This document shows positions 34,060 to 43,031 of a stretch of 64,000 nucleotides of DNA, piece after piece; positions within the stretch are counted from its first letter, which is position 1; each line of letters opens with the position of its first letter. A program made the position numbers and the translations under genes. Source of the stretch: Caccoplasma sp905210875 (GTDB lineage: Bacteria > Bacteroidota > Bacteroidia > Bacteroidales > UBA11471); NCBI GenBank assembly GCA_963931635.1, contig OZ007034.1, positions 1,674,001 to 1,738,000 of the forward strand, read 5' to 3'. The notes beneath the pieces are model-generated. The model saw nothing but the letters and a program-made list of their open reading frames with translations, searched no databases and was not told the DNA's origin.

Positions 34060-35596
34060 AACCCTGCTTTGGGCCGACGATGAGGTCGATTTGTTGAAGC
34101 CCCATATCATTTTCCTTCGCCAAAAGGGATACGAGGTTGTTACCGTAAACAACGGCCTCGATGCCCTTGAACAGGTGAAGAAACAGCATTTCGACCTGAT
34201 AATTCTCGATGAGAACATGCCGGGACTGAGTGGCCTTGAAACCCTCACCCGCATCAAGGAGGTGGCGCCACATATTCCCGTCATCATGATTACCAAAAGC
34301 GAAGAGGAGGACATCATGAACCAGGCCATCGGCAACAAGATTGCCGATTATCTCATCAAGCCGGTCAACCCCAATCAGATATTCCTGTCGATTAAGAAAA
34401 ATCTCTATGGCCGGGAAATCATCTCGGAAGAGACATCGAGCGGTTATCAGCAGGAGTTTTCCCGCATCAGCATGCAGATAAACGATTCGCTCTCGTGGAA
34501 CGACTGGTACGAGGTGTACCGCAAGCTGGTATTCTGGGAGCTCGAACTCGAACAGACGGGCGGTCATCTCAAAGAGATGCTCCTCATGCAGAAAGACGAT
34601 GCCAACTCGGCTTTTGTCAAGTATGTCAAGCGCAATTACGAGAAGTGGCTCTCGGGCGAGGAGCACCCGCTGATGAGTCACGAGCTTTTCAAGCAGCGGG
34701 TATTCCCTCTGCTCGACAACGGCGAGAAGGTCTTTGTCGTGCTTGTCGACAACTTCCGCCTCGACCAGTGGCGGGTGCTGATGCCTCTCCTTTCGGACTA
34801 CTTCGTGGTCGAGGAGGAGCTCTATTTCAGTATCCTGCCCACGGTTACGCAGTATGCCCGCAATGCCATCTTCTCGGGCCTCCTGCCCGATAAGATTGCC
34901 TCGCTCTTTCCCGACCTTTGGGTCGACGAAGACTCCGAAGAGGGCAAGAACCTCAATGAGGCTCCGCTCATAGGCACACTGCTCGACCGTTATCGCAAGC
35001 GCTATACCTATTCCTACAACAAGATCAACGACTCCTCTTTCGGCGAGAAACTCCTGCGCGATTTTGCCCACTTCGACCGTTACGACCTCAACGTGTGTGT
35101 ACTCAACTTCATCGATATGCTCTCACACGCCCGCACCGACTCCAAGATGATTCGCGAGCTGGCCGGTACCGATGCAGCCTATCGTTCGCTCACCGAGTCG
35201 TGGTTCCGCCATTCGCCGGCGTTGGAGCTTTTCAAGAAGATGGCCGAAAAGAATGTCAAGGTGATTCTCACTACCGACCACGGAACGATTTCGGTCGACA
35301 GTCCCGTCAAGGTGGTTTCCGACCGCAACACCAATACCAACCTTCGCTACAAGGTGGGTAAGAACATGACCTACAACCCCAAGCAGGTCTATGAGATAAA
35401 GGCGCCGGCCCGTTTCGGATTGCCTTCGCCCAATGTGAGTTCGACCTATATCTTTGCCACCAATCACGATTTCTTTGCCTATCCCAATAATTATAACTAC
35501 TATGTGAGCTATTACAAAGACACCTTCCAGCACGGAGGCATCTCCATGGAAGAGATGATGGTGCCGCTTGTAACCCTCACACCCAAAAACAGATAA
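34049..35596 (+). CDS. porX: PorX, two-component response regulator with PglZ domain
   Basis: From ATG 34049 the protein has 515 residues. Residues about 1-120 are a receiver domain with the phospho-acceptor Asp54 in LIILDENMPGL, conserved acidic pair WADDE near 8-12 and Lys near 104. A helical linker (about 130-210) leads to a PglZ/alkaline-phosphatase-like domain with VVLVDNFRLDQW near 231, LNFIDMLSHARTDSK near 354 and TTDHGTISVDSP near 411. In Porphyromonas gingivalis PorX controls type IX secretion genes with PorY and SigP; a phosphodiesterase activity has been reported. The longer frame from 33986 lies in porW. Confidence 0.92.
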   Translation: MKSETLLWADDEVDLLKPHIIFLRQKGYEVVTVNNGLDALEQVKKQHFDLIILDENMPGLSGLETLTRIKEVAPHIPVIMITKSEEEDIMNQAIGNKIADYLIKPVNPNQIFLSIKKNLYGREIISEETSSGYQQEFSRISMQINDSLSWNDWYEVYRKLVFWELELEQTGGHLKEMLLMQKDDANSAFVKYVKRNYEKWLSGEEHPLMSHELFKQRVFPLLDNGEKVFVVLVDNFRLDQWRVLMPLLSDYFVVEEELYFSILPTVTQYARNAIFSGLLPDKIASLFPDLWVDEDSEEGKNLNEAPLIGTLLDRYRKRYTYSYNKINDSSFGEKLLRDFAHFDRYDLNVCVLNFIDMLSHARTDSKMIRELAGTDAAYRSLTESWFRHSPALELFKKMAEKNVKVILTTDHGTISVDSPVKVVSDRNTNTNLRYKVGKNMTYNPKQVYEIKAPARFGLPSPNVSSTYIFATNHDFFAYPNNYNYYVSYYKDTFQHGGISMEEMMVPLVTLTPKNR

Positions 35597-35603
35597 CCGT
35601 TAT

Positions 35604-36023
35604 ATGAAAGAGTTTACGATACATCATCTCGACGAGATACGCGAGGTGGCCCGCCGCTTCCTCGACGCTATGGACGACCGCACCGTTTTTGCCTTTCGGG
35701 GCACGATGGGGGCGGGCAAGACAACCTTTATCAAGGCCCTGTGCGAAGAGTTGGGCGTGCAAGATGTCATCAACAGTCCCACCTTTGCCATAGTCAACGA
35801 GTATGGCCCTACCGACGACGGACGGCTCATCTACCATTTCGATTTCTATCGCATCAACAAGCCCGAAGAGGCTTACGATTTCGGATACGAAGATTATATT
35901 TACAGCGATGCGCTCTGCTTTATCGAGTGGCCCGAGAAAATCGAGGAGCTGTTGCCGCCCGATACGGTCAATGTCTATTTGGAGGAGCAACCCGACGGGT
36001 CGCGTCGGGTCGTCATGGAATAA
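35604..36023 (+). CDS. tsaE: tRNA t6A biosynthesis ATPase TsaE
   Basis: The 139-residue P-loop ATPase works with TsaB, TsaC and TsaD to make threonylcarbamoyl-adenosine at position 37 of tRNAs that read ANN codons. Walker A is FRGTMGAGKTTFIKAL near 30-45, and the family motifs NSPTFAIVNEY near 57 and HFDFYRI near 78 follow, with CFIEWPEK near 105. It lies 7 bases after porX, so it is in the same transcription unit, an arrangement I regard as common in Bacteroidales. Confidence 0.95.
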   Translation: MKEFTIHHLDEIREVARRFLDAMDDRTVFAFRGTMGAGKTTFIKALCEELGVQDVINSPTFAIVNEYGPTDDGRLIYHFDFYRINKPEEAYDFGYEDYIYSDALCFIEWPEKIEELLPPDTVNVYLEEQPDGSRRVVME

Positions 36024-36047
36024 CACCCTGAAAAAACGCCCTGCCCC

Positions 36048-36278
36048 ATGATGTTGCGAGTAGCCACCTATATGGTCTTTTTCCTGTTCCTCCTCTCCGG
36101 AACCCTTTCGGTAGGGGCGGCGGTATTTCGGTGGCGCTGGTTTTTCGAGACACAGAACTGTCGACTGATGACCCGTTTCTTCGGGCCGCGGGGTGCCCGC
36201 ATCTTCTATTTTCTGCTCGGACTTTTTGTGTGGGTCATGGCTTGGGTGATATACCGCGACCATGCCCTCTTTCGGTAA
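36048..36278 (+). CDS. Imm17-like small membrane protein
   Basis: The 76-residue protein has two membrane helices (about 6-29 and 51-68) around an amphipathic loop with FFETQNCRLMTRFFGPRGAR. This resembles the Imm17 family, named from toxin-immunity predictions but found beside tsaE and porX in many Bacteroidales without a toxin gene. Its real function is unknown and no toxin gene is adjacent. It is the last gene of the run from aroA to tsaE and is followed by a perfect palindrome. Confidence 0.7.
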   Translation: MMLRVATYMVFFLFLLSGTLSVGAAVFRWRWFFETQNCRLMTRFFGPRGARIFYFLLGLFVWVMAWVIYRDHALFR

Positions 36279-36302
36279 ACTCGTTTACCGGCTGTGTGTA
36301 AT

Positions 36303-36340
36303 ACAAGAGCGGCCGCCTGTCGACAGGCGGCCGCTCTTGT
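36303..36340. terminator. Perfect 38-bp palindrome between convergent genes
   Basis: Bases 36303-36340 read the same on both strands, with the centre between 36321 and 36322. As RNA it would fold into a long GC-rich hairpin with a minimal loop. It lies 25 bases after the Imm17-like stop and 22 bases beyond the stop of the convergent repeat-protein gene, so a bidirectional terminator is likely. Confidence 0.8.
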
Positions 36341-36361
36341 TGTCTGGTGTGGAGGGGAGGA

Positions 36362-39300
36362 TTATTCCGAGACTTGCAGGCAGGCTTTGACGTTGGCGGC
36401 CTTGGCAATGTAGAATCCGGCCGGCAGGTCGACGATGTCGCCCGCACGGTAGCGTCCTGCCAGACGTCCGTTCAAGGCAAATATTTCTACAATGTCGGCC
36501 GATATGCCTTTTACCACCAGTCGTTTGTTGGCCAGGTAGATGCTTGCCCCGTCGAGTGTCGGAGCGTTCACGCCCGATACGGCGGTTACCACCAGTGTGC
36601 CGCTTACATATTGGGCGAAGGTATAGCAGTCGTCTTCGCCACCGCTCACGGTAATGTTGTAATATCCGGCCGGCGAAGAAATAGAGGCGTCTAGGCATTG
36701 GGCCACCGGAGGCGTGTCGATGCAGGAGGCATCGTCGCCGTTGACAAATCCACTGTATGTCAGCGTAAATTCAGGATTGGGTTCACCCACCTGGCGCACG
36801 GTGTTGTCGACGCTCACGCTCAGCGGCGCTTTCTCTATGACGAGAGCGACTTCCGACTCTCCGGCCGAGAAGAGTGCGCTCTCGTTCTGATAGGCTTTCA
36901 GCGTTGTTTCACCGCTTTTGTAGATGACGATTTTCCCGTTTACAATATCGGCAATTTCGGGGTCGGCGATTTCAAGGTGTACGAGGCTCTCGGTGTTGTT
37001 GGTCTCAATGTCGGGGGTAAACGGAACGTCGCCGTAACGCTTGTCGGTAATGGCCGCCAGGGTGAGGTGGGTCTTTCCTTTGACGAGCAGTGTGCCGCTT
37101 ACGTATTGGTCGAAGGTGTAGCAGTCGTCTTCACCGCCGCTCACCACGATGTCGTAGTATCCTCCGGCCGAGAGGGTGTCGGCCTCGCAGGTTGCTGAGG
37201 GCAGGAGGTCGATGCAGGAGACATCGTCGCCGTTGATAAATCCGCTGATGGTAAACGTGAACTCGGGATTCTCTTCACCCTCGATGCGCACGGCGTTGTC
37301 GGCAGATACGCGCAGCGGAGCCTTGCCGATGGTGAATGTCAGCACGGCTTCGCCTTCGGAGAAATGGGCGCTCTCGTCCTGACGGGCGGTGAGGGTTGTT
37401 GTTCCGCTCTTGACGATGACGATTTTCCCTTTATCGAGACGGGCGATGGTGGTGTCGGCGATGGTCAGGTCGATGGCACTTTCGGTATTATTGGTCATGA
37501 CACTGGGGGTAAACGGTTCGTCACCATAGCGCTTGTCGGTAATGTCGGACAAGGTGAGGAGGGTCTTACCCTTGACGAGCAGTGTGCCGCTTACATATTG
37601 GTCGAAGGTGTAGCAGTCGTCTTCACCGCCGGAGACGGTGATGTCGTAGTATCCGCCGGCCGAGTGTGTGTCGGCCTCACAGGTTGCTGTGGGCAGAAGG
37701 TCGATGCAGGAGGCATCGTCGCCGTTGACAAATCCGCTGAATGTGAGGGTGAACTTGGGATTCTCTTCGCCTTCGATGCGCACAGCGTCATCGGCCGATA
37801 CGCGCAGCGGAGCCTTTTCGACTGTCAGCGTGATTTCGGTCGACTCTCCTTCGGTGAAGTTAAGTCCGCTCTTTTGGTAGGCTTTCAGGGTTGTCGTGCC
37901 GCCTTTGAGAATATGGAGCTGGCCGTTCTCATACTCTACGATGCCGGGTGTTCCCATGATGAGTTGTACTTCGGTATCGGTGTTGTTCGTAGCGTAGACC
38001 GGAGCAAACGGCTGGTCGCCATAGCGTTTCCCGGCAATTGGGGCGAGGGTGATTTCGGTCTGTATCATCGTGGCTGATCGTACCGTATAGACGCCCTCGG
38101 TGTAGGCAAAGGTGTAGCAATCGTCTTCACCGCCGCCGATGACCAGCGGATAGAACCCTATTGGCGATGCGGCGGTAACTTCGCAGGTGATGGTGGGCAT
38201 CTGGTCGATGACCGACTTGTCCTCGCCGTTGACAAACCCCTCGATATACATCTCATAGTCGGTCGTCGGCTCTTGTCCCACGACGCTCGACTCGTTGCGG
38301 CAGCTTACTTGCAGCAGGGCTTTCTCGACGGTCAGTTCACCGTTTACAGGGGTAATTTCATAGCGGTCGTCGCTAATAGGTTCCACGACGATGGGATAGC
38401 CGGCCGGTACCGAGGTGGCGGTGGCTTCGCAGGTGACAGTAGGCGAGGCAAGGTCGGCAGCGGTGTCGTCGTAGACCAGACCCTCATAGGCGAGGGTGAA
38501 GGCCGGGTTTTCGGCGCCGTAGGTCCGGCTCTTGTTCTCGGCTCGGAGGGTGAGGGGCGCTTTCTTCACTACCAGTTCGACCGATGCCGATGCCTCACCA
38601 AAGTTGGTCGAAGCCTCCTGGCTGGCGGTAATGGTGGTCGAGCCGGCTTTGAGCAGCGTAACCTGTCCGTCGTCGATGCGGGCTATGCTCTTATCGTCGA
38701 TGGTGTAGACGATGGGACTCTCGGTATTGGGGGTCGATACTTGCAGGGCAAACGGTTCATCGCCGTAGCGTTTTTCGCCGATGGGGGTGATGGTCAGTTT
38801 GCCCGACGAAGCGGTGATGGTGAGTGTTCCCTTTACATAGGCAAAGCGGTAGTTCTCGTCTTCGCCTCCGCTGACAACGATGTCGTAGTTTCCGGTCGTC
38901 GAGGTTGTCGTGGCCTCGCACGAGACGGTGGGTTTCACTGTGAGAACCTCTTCGGTCTCGTCAAGAACAAATCCGCTGTAAGAGAAGGTAAATACAGGGT
39001 TCTCCTCGCCATACGAACGGGTGGCGTCGTCGGCCGTTACGGTGAGCAGTGCCTTTTCTACGGTGAGTGTCCCGTTTTGGCAGGTGATGTCGTAGTTCTC
39101 ATCTTCGCCTCCGCTGACGATGATGTCGTATGTGCCGGCCGGCGAGGTTGTGGTGGCGTCGCACGAGAGAGTGGGTTTCTCGGTGAGAACGTTGTCGGTC
39201 TCGTTAAGCACAAAACCACTGTATGAGAGGACAAGGCTGGGATTTTCCGAACCGTAGGTCCGTGTGGCGGGTGCAACGGTTACGGTGAGCGGGGCTTTCT

Positions 39301-41491
39301 TCACCGTGAGCTGTACGTTAGCCGATGCCTCCTCAAAGTTGGCCGAGGCAGCTTGCCGGGCGGTGATGGTGGTCGAGCCGGCTTTCAGTATCGTTACCAC
39401 ACCGTTGTCGACACGGGCTATGGTGGGGTCGTCGACGGTGTAGGTGATGGGGCTTTCGGTGTTGGGACTGCTGGCCCGCAGGTCGAAAGCCGGGTCGCCG
39501 TAGCTCTTCTCTCCGATGGCGGGAATGGTGATTTGTGCCGAGGAGGAGGTAACCGAGAGGGTACCTTTCACGTAGGTGAAGGTATAGTTGTCGCTCACAC
39601 CGCCGCTTACGGTAATGTCGTACGAGCCCACGGGCGAAGTGGTCGTTGCTGTGCAGGAAGCGGTGGGTTTGCGGGTGAGGTCGTCTTCGTTGTCGCCGTT
39701 GACAAATCCTTTATAGCTCAGACCAAAGGCAGGATTTTCCGTGCCGAAGGGGCGGGTGGCGTCAAGGGCGGTTACGGTGAGTGCAGCCTTGTCGACCACC
39801 AGCTGGGTGGTTGCCGCGCTTTCTCCGTAGTTGGTCGAGGCGGCTTGTCGGGCGGTGATGGTGGTCGAGCCGGCTTTCAGCAGTGTAACCTGTCCGTTGC
39901 TGATGCGGGCTATGGAGGGGTCGGCCACGGAGTAGGTAATGGGACTTTCGTTGTTGGTGCTGCTGGCTTGCAGGGAAAAGGCCGGGTCGCCGTAGGTCTT
40001 CTTGCCGATGGGTGTTATCGAAATTTGTGCCGGAACTGTGGTGATGGAGAGAGAACCTTTTATATAGATAAAGGTGTAGTTGTCGCTGGCGCCACCGCTC
40101 ACGGTAATGTCGTAGGCTCCCACGGGCGAAGTGGCAGTTGCCTTGCAGGTGGCGGTGGGCTGCTGGGTGAGGTTGGCCTCACTCTCGCCGTTAACAAAAC
40201 CTTTGTAGGTGAGTGTGAAGGCAGGATTTCCCGTGCCAAAGGGGCGGGTGGCGTTGTTGGCCGTGACGGTGAGGGTCGCCTTGTTGACGGTGAGTTTCAC
40301 GGTCTTGCTGCCGGCCGTGTAGTTTTTCGATGCTTTCTGCGAGATGGTCAGAGTGGTTGAGCCGGCTTTCAGCGGAACGATTTGACCGTTCTCCACGCGG
40401 GCTATCGAGGGGTCGGTCACGGCATATTCGAGGGCACTCTGGTCATTGTTGGTCGTTACCGACAAGGCCTTTGCCGTACCGTAGGTGGTAGTGATGTCCG
40501 AGGCCGATATTTCGGTATTGGCCACAAAGTTGATGGTGTAGGTGTGAATGTTGGCGGGGTTCGACGAGTAGTCGTTGCCTTTCACGGTGATGGTGGCGGT
40601 AGCGCCCGAGATGCTTTGCTCTACGGTGGCTCCTATACCGTCGGCTGTGGCCGTGATGGCGGGGAGCGAATTGAGCGAACTTACCTGATAGGTATATTCA
40701 TAGGTGTTTTTGTCGAAGCCGCTGAGGTTGCTGCCACCCACTTTCAACGAGGCAAGGCGGGAGTTGTAGACAAACTCGATGTCGTCTAGATAAACTGCGT
40801 CACCACTTTCTCCTCCACCAGCTGTGCGGTTAGTTGTAAATGATATCAGTATGTATGCTGGTGTTAATGAAGAGTTCTTTATGGAAAAAGGTGCACTTAG
40901 TCGCTGCCAACCCTTGTTTGCTGTAGCTTGATATTCTATGGTTGCTTGAGAATGTTTTACATTATTATAATTTCCAGAACCCTCGGGATCATGATAGTTG
41001 GCATTGCTATGTATGACGGCATTTACTCGAGCAATATCGTCGCTACTTCCTTTGGGAACGTACTTTGCCCATAATGTTAAGGAATCTGGAATACCATTAA
41101 ATGTCTGTGATCCGGAGTAAACAGGCCCTGATTGGTTGTAGTTTTTATTACCATCAGTTGCAGTCATTGACCCAGCTACTATTTGGCCGGTCGTTAAGTT
41201 TCCATTTGCAGTGGCAATAATTATTTTTCGAGCAAGAATTTCACAAGAATAGACACCGTTTGATCCAGGACGTTTATCAGAACTTTTTATCAAAAAATCT
41301 CCAAAATTACTACTTTGACCTGTTCCTGCAAAACTTCCAGTACTTGTTATATAAGAGTGAAACCCTGTAGGTTCGCCGTTGCTTTCCCAACTCTCAAAGC
41401 CCGGGTTGGGCAGTTGGTATTGGCCGTATGTGATGAAAGGTAGGGCAAATAAAAATGGTAACAGTAAAATGCGAATGTTTAGCTTTTTCAT
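36362..41491 (-). CDS. Giant secreted repeat protein: PCMD head, Ig-like and MBG repeats, type IX-like C-terminus
   Basis: The 1709-residue protein has a signal peptide (1-23, ending ITYGQ). Residues about 26-245 resemble a PCMD carbohydrate-related domain (NPGFESWE ... VYLDDIEFVYN), about 250-330 a cadherin-like beta-sandwich. Then come seven Ig-like units (typified by KRYGDEPF ... ARIDDGQVTLLKAGSTTIT) and nine MBG-type units (typified by KAPLTVTA ... GFVNGD ... YDITVSGGEDENYTF), mostly alternating but with two MBG-MBG doublets. The last 70 residues (ANKRLVVKGI ... VEIFALNGRLAG ... LPAGFYIAKA) look like a type A sorting domain of type IX secretion. Probably a surface stalk or adhesin binding a glycan at its tip. 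Confidence 0.85.
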   Translation of the reverse strand: MKKLNIRILLLPFLFALPFITYGQYQLPNPGFESWESNGEPTGFHSYITSTGSFAGTGQSSNFGDFLIKSSDKRPGSNGVYSCEILARKIIIATANGNLTTGQIVAGSMTATDGNKNYNQSGPVYSGSQTFNGIPDSLTLWAKYVPKGSSDDIARVNAVIHSNANYHDPEGSGNYNNVKHSQATIEYQATANKGWQRLSAPFSIKNSSLTPAYILISFTTNRTAGGGESGDAVYLDDIEFVYNSRLASLKVGGSNLSGFDKNTYEYTYQVSSLNSLPAITATADGIGATVEQSISGATATITVKGNDYSSNPANIHTYTINFVANTEISASDITTTYGTAKALSVTTNNDQSALEYAVTDPSIARVENGQIVPLKAGSTTLTISQKASKNYTAGSKTVKLTVNKATLTVTANNATRPFGTGNPAFTLTYKGFVNGESEANLTQQPTATCKATATSPVGAYDITVSGGASDNYTFIYIKGSLSITTVPAQISITPIGKKTYGDPAFSLQASSTNNESPITYSVADPSIARISNGQVTLLKAGSTTITARQAASTNYGESAATTQLVVDKAALTVTALDATRPFGTENPAFGLSYKGFVNGDNEDDLTRKPTASCTATTTSPVGSYDITVSGGVSDNYTFTYVKGTLSVTSSSAQITIPAIGEKSYGDPAFDLRASSPNTESPITYTVDDPTIARVDNGVVTILKAGSTTITARQAASANFEEASANVQLTVKKAPLTVTVAPATRTYGSENPSLVLSYSGFVLNETDNVLTEKPTLSCDATTTSPAGTYDIIVSGGEDENYDITCQNGTLTVEKALLTVTADDATRSYGEENPVFTFSYSGFVLDETEEVLTVKPTVSCEATTTSTTGNYDIVVSGGEDENYRFAYVKGTLTITASSGKLTITPIGEKRYGDEPFALQVSTPNTESPIVYTIDDKSIARIDDGQVTLLKAGSTTITASQEASTNFGEASASVELVVKKAPLTLRAENKSRTYGAENPAFTLAYEGLVYDDTAADLASPTVTCEATATSVPAGYPIVVEPISDDRYEITPVNGELTVEKALLQVSCRNESSVVGQEPTTDYEMYIEGFVNGEDKSVIDQMPTITCEVTAASPIGFYPLVIGGGEDDCYTFAYTEGVYTVRSATMIQTEITLAPIAGKRYGDQPFAPVYATNNTDTEVQLIMGTPGIVEYENGQLHILKGGTTTLKAYQKSGLNFTEGESTEITLTVEKAPLRVSADDAVRIEGEENPKFTLTFSGFVNGDDASCIDLLPTATCEADTHSAGGYYDITVSGGEDDCYTFDQYVSGTLLVKGKTLLTLSDITDKRYGDEPFTPSVMTNNTESAIDLTIADTTIARLDKGKIVIVKSGTTTLTARQDESAHFSEGEAVLTFTIGKAPLRVSADNAVRIEGEENPEFTFTISGFINGDDVSCIDLLPSATCEADTLSAGGYYDIVVSGGEDDCYTFDQYVSGTLLVKGKTHLTLAAITDKRYGDVPFTPDIETNNTESLVHLEIADPEIADIVNGKIVIYKSGETTLKAYQNESALFSAGESEVALVIEKAPLSVSVDNTVRQVGEPNPEFTLTYSGFVNGDDASCIDTPPVAQCLDASISSPAGYYNITVSGGEDDCYTFAQYVSGTLVVTAVSGVNAPTLDGASIYLANKRLVVKGISADIVEIFALNGRLAGRYRAGDIVDLPAGFYIAKAANVKACLQVSE
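36630..40480 (-). repeat. Array of about sixteen protein-level repeats of roughly 75-85 codons
   Basis: Within the giant gene, Ig-like (A) and MBG-like (B) units run A B A B A B B A B B A B A B A B. The last three pairs (about 36600-37850) are the most alike at the DNA level, with long near-identical stretches such as the segments around 37060-37180 and 37540-37660. This suggests recent duplication or recombination inside the gene. Confidence 0.7.
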
Positions 41492-41513
41492 AGTGTTACG
41501 TTAAAAAACGAGG

Positions 41514-41521
41514 CAAAGATA
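41514..41521 (-). promoter_or_regulatory. -7 element of the giant repeat-protein gene
   Basis: TATCTTTG on the minus strand lies 22 bases upstream of the ATG at 41491. No good -33 partner is seen in the AT-rich upstream sequence. Confidence 0.5.
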
Positions 41522-41743
41522 ATGTAAGATTTCTTATCATTCTTTCATTTCTGTTTAATATTAAGTATTTATAACTTTATAAAACTTGAAAGGTGTATAA
41601 AGTTTTCTTTCGCGTCAAAGGTTGCATACGACGGGGGAGCGCGTTTCTTTCGCAAAGGAAAAGTCTCTTTGCCTGACGGGAATATTCCTGCCCCTCCCTG
41701 CTCCTCGAAAAACGAACATAAAAGAAGAAATTGCTATCTTGAC

Positions 41744-41774
41744 TTTGCAAAAAAAAAGAAATATCCTATATTTG
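41744..41774 (+). promoter_or_regulatory. Promoter of the AAA ATPase gene
   Basis: TTTG (41744-41747), 19 bases, then TATATTTG (41767-41774) is a near-ideal match. The start codon at 41797 is only about 16 bases from the predicted transcript start, so the leader is very short. The rest of the 305-base gap (41492-41796) shows nothing else. Confidence 0.7.
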
Positions 41775-41796
41775 CCACGAATTACAGGCAATAGAG

Positions 41797-42978
41797 ATGG
41801 AGACTTTTTTTAAAACCCACAAATACCTCGTCGAGCATGTGAACTCTCCCGTCAAGAGAGGGCTTATGCAGGAAATCGACTGGTCGCACCGGCTCATCGG
41901 TATCAAGGGCAGTCGGGGTGTGGGCAAGACAACTTTCCTCCTGCAGTATGCCAAGGAAACGTTTGGCCCCGACGACCGTACCTGTTTGTATATCAACCTC
42001 AACAATCTCTATTTTGCCGACAAGAAACTGGTCGACTTCATCGATGAGTTCTACCGCATGGGCGGTCGCTGCCTGCTTATCGACCAGGTGTTCAAGTATC
42101 CTTTTTGGGCCGAGGAGTTGGCCCACTGTTACTATGCATATCCCGATCTTCATATCATATTTTCGGGCTCGTCGGTGATGCGGCTCAAAGAGGAAGATTC
42201 GCCCATTCATGCGATTGTCGACTCGTATAACCTGCGCGGTTACTCGTTCAGGGAATTTCTCAATCTTATGGCCGGTACCGATTTCCCCGCCGTGAAACTC
42301 GACGATATTCTGGCCGACCACACGGCATTGGCCCGGGAGGTGCTATCACACATTCATCCGCTGAGCTATTTCAGGGAGTACCTGCATCACGGCTTCTATC
42401 CGTTCTTTATCGAACAACACAATTTTACCGAGACGCTGGTGAAGACGATGAACATGATGATGGAGGTAGATATACTATTTATCAAGCAGATAGAGCTTAC
42501 TTACCTGCCCAAAATCAGGCGGCTGCTCTACCTGCTGGCCACCTCGTCGCCCTGTTCGCCCAATGTAAGCCAGTTGAGCAAGGAGATACAGACCTCACGT
42601 GCCACGGTGGTCAACTACATCAAATATCTCAAAGACGCCCGTCTCATCAATATGCTTTATCCTGTCGACGAGGAGTTTCCCCGCAAGCCGGCCCGGGTGT
42701 ACCTGCACAACACCAACCTCATGTACCCCATACGTCCCGACCATGTCGACCCGCAGGCCGTGAGAGAGACATTCTTTTACAATATTCTGCACAAAGACAA
42801 CCGTCTCAACGAAGGGATACGCAACACCCATTTTCTGGTAAATCGCCGGTACAATTTCAAAATCGAAGGCGAGATATTGCGGGGCCGCAACAATCCCGAC
42901 TATTATTATGCCATGGATAATAATGAAGTAGGGAAAGAAAACAAGATTCCTTTATGGTTATTCGGTTTTTTATATTAA
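41797..42978 (+). CDS. AAA-type ATPase of the ATP-binding/DUF4143-like group
   Basis: The 393-residue protein has a P-loop KGSRGVGKTTFLL near 37-49, a Walker B-like CLLIDQVFKYP near 92-102 (Asp-Gln rather than Asp-Glu), and the sensor-like IIFSGSSVMRL near 119. A winged-helix segment (SQLSKEIQTSRATVVNYIKYL near 260-280) follows, then a C-terminal region with FLVNRRYNFKIEGEI. These proteins (AAA_14 type) are common in Bacteroidales, often in many copies, and have no established role. The usual C-terminal nuclease-like DUF4143 part looks shortened. It stands alone with its own promoter. Confidence 0.8.
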   Translation: METFFKTHKYLVEHVNSPVKRGLMQEIDWSHRLIGIKGSRGVGKTTFLLQYAKETFGPDDRTCLYINLNNLYFADKKLVDFIDEFYRMGGRCLLIDQVFKYPFWAEELAHCYYAYPDLHIIFSGSSVMRLKEEDSPIHAIVDSYNLRGYSFREFLNLMAGTDFPAVKLDDILADHTALAREVLSHIHPLSYFREYLHHGFYPFFIEQHNFTETLVKTMNMMMEVDILFIKQIELTYLPKIRRLLYLLATSSPCSPNVSQLSKEIQTSRATVVNYIKYLKDARLINMLYPVDEEFPRKPARVYLHNTNLMYPIRPDHVDPQAVRETFFYNILHKDNRLNEGIRNTHFLVNRRYNFKIEGEILRGRNNPDYYYAMDNNEVGKENKIPLWLFGFLY

Positions 42979-42983
42979 CTTTG
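42976..42983 (+). promoter_or_regulatory. -7 element of nifJ overlapping the end of the ATPase gene
   Basis: TAACTTTG starts at the stop codon of the upstream gene. A TTTA (42951-42954) 21 bases upstream is a possible -33. The leader to the ATG at 43032 is about 42 bases. Confidence 0.5.
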
Positions 42984-43031
42984 CTAATCATCATATAAAA
43001 ATATAACCTTAATCCTCAAATAATAATTTGT

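Noticed and set aside
38273..40360. Long plus-strand Gly/Val-rich frames opposite the giant repeat gene
   Set aside because: They repeat because the real minus-strand gene repeats; composition (Gly, Val, Arg) is typical of antisense translation.
36630..40480. Regular repeats that might suggest a CRISPR array
   Set aside because: The period is about 230-250 bases and in frame, and the repeats encode protein domains. There are no short direct repeats with unique spacers.
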